Origin: JAPLMI01 sp043798375
GTDB taxonomy: Bacteria > Omnitrophota > Gorgyraeia > 2-01-FULL-45-10
NCBI GenBank assembly: GCA_043798375.1
Contig: JAZDOS010000057.1
Coordinates: forward strand, 1 to 6,866
Direction of reading: 5' to 3'
Length of the DNA: 6,866 nt
Shown: piece by piece, positions 5,663-6,866 of the stretch
How the letters are laid out: every line of letters starts with the position of its first letter
How positions within the stretch are numbered: the first letter of the stretch is position 1
Translations under genes and position numbers: made by a program
Notes under the pieces: generated by a model
What the model was told of the DNA's origin: nothing
The model's database searches: none
What the model saw: the letters and a program-made list of their open reading frames with translations, nothing else

Positions 5663-5726
5663 ATTAATAAACACCTATTAACACAATTCAAAAATGTTAG
5701 GATAGAAAAAAGATAGAAAAAATCCC

Positions 5727-5755
5727 TTGAATTTATCTTGTTTGTGGTGTATACT
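5727..5755 (+). promoter_or_regulatory. Putative sigma70-type promoter of the secreted-protein gene
   Basis: -35 TTGAAT (5727-5732), 17-nt spacer, -10 TATACT (5750-5755). The predicted start is near 5762, leaving a leader of about 100 nt. The best promoter match in the window. It starts about 65 nt after repeat copy 2. Confidence 0.6.
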
Positions 5756-5797
5756 ATAATATAGGAGCAGAAGTATTGGGAAAATAAGATTAAAGTA

Positions 5798-5863
5798 ATG
5801 GTTATTTTTTTTGAGGGGAATTTAGAGGTGTTAAAAAAGTATAAGGGAAAGGTAGGAAAATAA
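5798..5863 (+). CDS. Possible 21-codon leader ORF
   Basis: ATG 5798 opens MVIFFEGNLEVLKKYKGKVGK and stops at TAA 5861-5863, one base before the ATG of the secreted-protein gene. The tight spacing would allow translational coupling. Against it: no clear ribosome site before ATG 5798, a run of eight T, and low complexity. An internal GTG at 5828 after AGAG is an alternative start. Weakly supported. Confidence 0.2.
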   Translation: MVIFFEGNLEVLKKYKGKVGK

Positions 5864-5864
5864 A

Positions 5865-6653
5865 ATGAAGAAATTACTGATTTTAGCTTGCGCGTGTTTA
5901 CTGGCGTTAGGAATAACGGGTATAAGTTTTGCTTCCATTCTCGACGAGGATGAAAACGATATTGTCAAAAGGCACAAGGAATGGATAGAGAGAGTATTGG
6001 CGGGGCAGCGTTACGACGAAGCCAATAGGATAGTAGCAGTGCATAAGGTTCCCGCGATACGCGATGGACAAGAGGAGATCGTCAAAGTGCCCGAAGAGCC
6101 GGAACCGTTTACACCTCTTGCGCAATCTTCCGATGAAAAACCAGATAGGGGGATGAAAATATTCGGATTTGACCCCGCGACAGGAATGGTCGGAGATTTA
6201 GGTTACATTGACCCGAAGACAGGCAAAATAGGGGATGGCGGCGCGGTATCCGAGTGCGGCGCCACGATGCCCGCTGAATTGCTCAACGATCCGCAGGATT
6301 TAACCTATGCAAAGATGGTAGATAAGGAAAGTCTTATCGGGCCTGAAGTAGTCAAATTGCCCACGTCGCTCCAATTAATGGATCCCGCCGCGGTGATTGA
6401 GCCGCAAATCGGGATGGAGATTGGGCCAGAAATTGCAAAGATTGCGGATCATCAGGTCATGGATTTGTTTGAAAGAAGCTTTCGCGAAGAGCCTCCTCTT
6501 TTGGTTGACATAAATCTGAACGAACTCCTCCAGAGAAAAGACGTGGAGAACAAGATCTGCGCCCAATTCTCGTGCGAAGTTACTATCCAGAGGACATTGG
6601 CGGGCGCGGAGGACGAAGCACTATCCGGGCTATTTCCGCAAAGCATGGAGTAA
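5865..6653 (+). CDS. Secreted protein of unknown function with signal peptide
   Basis: 262 residues; no family recognised. A clear Sec signal peptide: MKK, hydrophobic core 4-20, probable cleavage after SFA (about residue 23). The mature protein starts acidic (SILDEDENDIVKRHKEW) and has a Pro/Glu-rich stretch (about 63-84). It then carries a short internal repeat, FDPATGMVGDLG (102-113) and IDPKTGKIGDGG (115-126), and a Leu/Ile-rich helical C-terminal half with two close cysteines (C232, C237) plus C131. Asp/Gly-rich DPxTGxxGD repeats could form turns or bind calcium, which is speculation. ATG 5865 follows a purine-rich AAGGTAGGA at about 8 nt. It has its own promoter and appears to be monocistronic. 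Export to periplasm, outer membrane or surface is inferred from the signal peptide. Confidence 0.85.
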   Translation: MKKLLILACACLLALGITGISFASILDEDENDIVKRHKEWIERVLAGQRYDEANRIVAVHKVPAIRDGQEEIVKVPEEPEPFTPLAQSSDEKPDRGMKIFGFDPATGMVGDLGYIDPKTGKIGDGGAVSECGATMPAELLNDPQDLTYAKMVDKESLIGPEVVKLPTSLQLMDPAAVIEPQIGMEIGPEIAKIADHQVMDLFERSFREEPPLLVDINLNELLQRKDVENKICAQFSCEVTIQRTLAGAEDEALSGLFPQSME

Positions 6654-6673
6654 AAGTTACCTTATTCATTTCC

Positions 6674-6719
6674 ACGTAAGAGGACGGTTCCCGTTACAAT
6701 CCCAGGCCTGTCCCCTATT
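6674..6719 (+). repeat. Dispersed GGGGACGG repeat, copy 3 (solitary)
   Basis: Begins ACGTAAGAGGACGGTTCCCG, contains CAGGCCTG and ends TGTCCCCTATT, matching 40 of 46 positions of copy 1. It lies 21 nt after the secreted-protein stop with no transposase fragment beside it, so it is a stand-alone, non-autonomous copy between two convergent genes. Confidence 0.8.
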
Positions 6720-6730
6720 TTATTGACAGG
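6707..6730 (+). terminator. Weak candidate terminator between convergent genes
   Basis: CCTGTC (6707-6712) and GACAGG (6725-6730) can form a 6-bp stem with a 12-nt loop, followed by the T-rich ACTTTGTTAATTTTT. It overlaps repeat copy 3. The stem is short and the loop AT-rich, so support is weak. Confidence 0.25.
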
Positions 6731-6736
6731 ACTTTG

Positions 6737-6866
6737 TTAATTTTTGAGCCGTTCCTTAAATCGATTTGACTTAATCTTGTAAAGTGAAGCAGCTATATCT
6801 TTGTTCTTTGAAAGCAGAAACGCCGAGTCTATAATGATAAGCGATGCTACGGCCTGTTTGCACTCG
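6737..6866 (-). CDS. C-terminal end of an unidentified protein (partial)
   Basis: On the minus strand an open frame of 43 codons runs from the window edge to TAA at 6737-6739. The peptide includes ECKQAVASLIIIDSAFLL and ends NRFKERLKN. It looks like a helical, basic C-terminus, and the codon use (GCT, CTT, AAG, ATC) is ordinary for this window. No family is recognised. It converges with the secreted-protein gene, 83 nt apart. The start and most of the gene lie outside the window, so it could still be a chance frame. Confidence 0.45.
   Translation of the reverse strand, partial: ECKQAVASLIIIDSAFLLSKNKDIAASLYKIKSNRFKERLKN

Larger units (their letters stand above)
5444..5668. mobile_element. 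Eroded RAYT unit bracketed by inverted repeats
   Basis: Copy 1 (plus), the transposase C-terminal fragment and copy 2 (minus) form the same plan as the intact element at 2591-3369, with most of the transposase deleted. It accounts for the central part of the 602-nt gene-free stretch 5263-5864. Inferred from arrangement. Confidence 0.5.

Noticed and set aside
5865..5900. A lipoprotein lipobox (LILAC) in the secreted protein
   Set aside because: The cysteine is at residue 9, before the hydrophobic core, too early for signal peptidase II; a normal signal peptidase I site after SFA fits better.

Overview
The window reads as a chromosomal fragment of an uncultured, probably Gram-negative bacterium. 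Housekeeping genes of moderate GC are interrupted by small AT-rich or palindromic mobile debris. The mix (PurH, GpmA and HemW, a stand-alone MscS-type TM-helix protein, and REP/RAYT-type repeats) would suit a candidate phylum such as Omnitrophota. That placement is an impression from protein style, not a demonstrated assignment. No rRNA, tRNA, CRISPR array or plasmid or phage module was seen.

Left part (12-2412, minus strand): gpmA (glycolytic phosphoglycerate mutase) is followed after 46 nt by purH (last two steps of IMP synthesis), apparently one transcript from an extended -10 promoter at about 2444-2472. purH starts with GTG and carries a Lys/Gly/Glu-rich linker encoded by a decamer purine repeat. 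The gpmA-purH junction is a similar polypurine tract.

Middle (2591-3369, plus strand): a compact, very AT-rich element consists of one HUH/Y1 REP-associated tyrosine transposase (RAYT) between two matched palindromes. Both palindromes are built from a 12-bp unit, one pair on the left and two pairs on the right. The element sits just past the 3' end of hemW.

Next (3383-5262, minus strand): hemW (radical-SAM heme chaperone) lies downstream of a five-helix MscS-like membrane protein. The 80-nt gap between them holds an 18-bp perfect hairpin whose loop carries the only Shine-Dalgarno-like AGGAG near hemW.

Gene-poor stretch (5263-5864): a promoter for the membrane gene, short tandem duplications, an orphaned C-terminal tail of a B12-dependent ribonucleotide reductase, and a second, eroded RAYT unit. 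That unit is a transposase C-terminal fragment bracketed by two inverted copies of a GGGGACGGTTC repeat. A sigma70-type promoter and leader follow for the next gene.

Right part (5865-6866): an unrecognised secreted protein, then a third, solitary copy of the GGGGACGG repeat, then the C-terminal end of an unidentified minus-strand gene that runs off the window.

The most notable content is two distinct REP/RAYT repeat families side by side, one intact and one decayed, plus a hairpin in the hemW leader.
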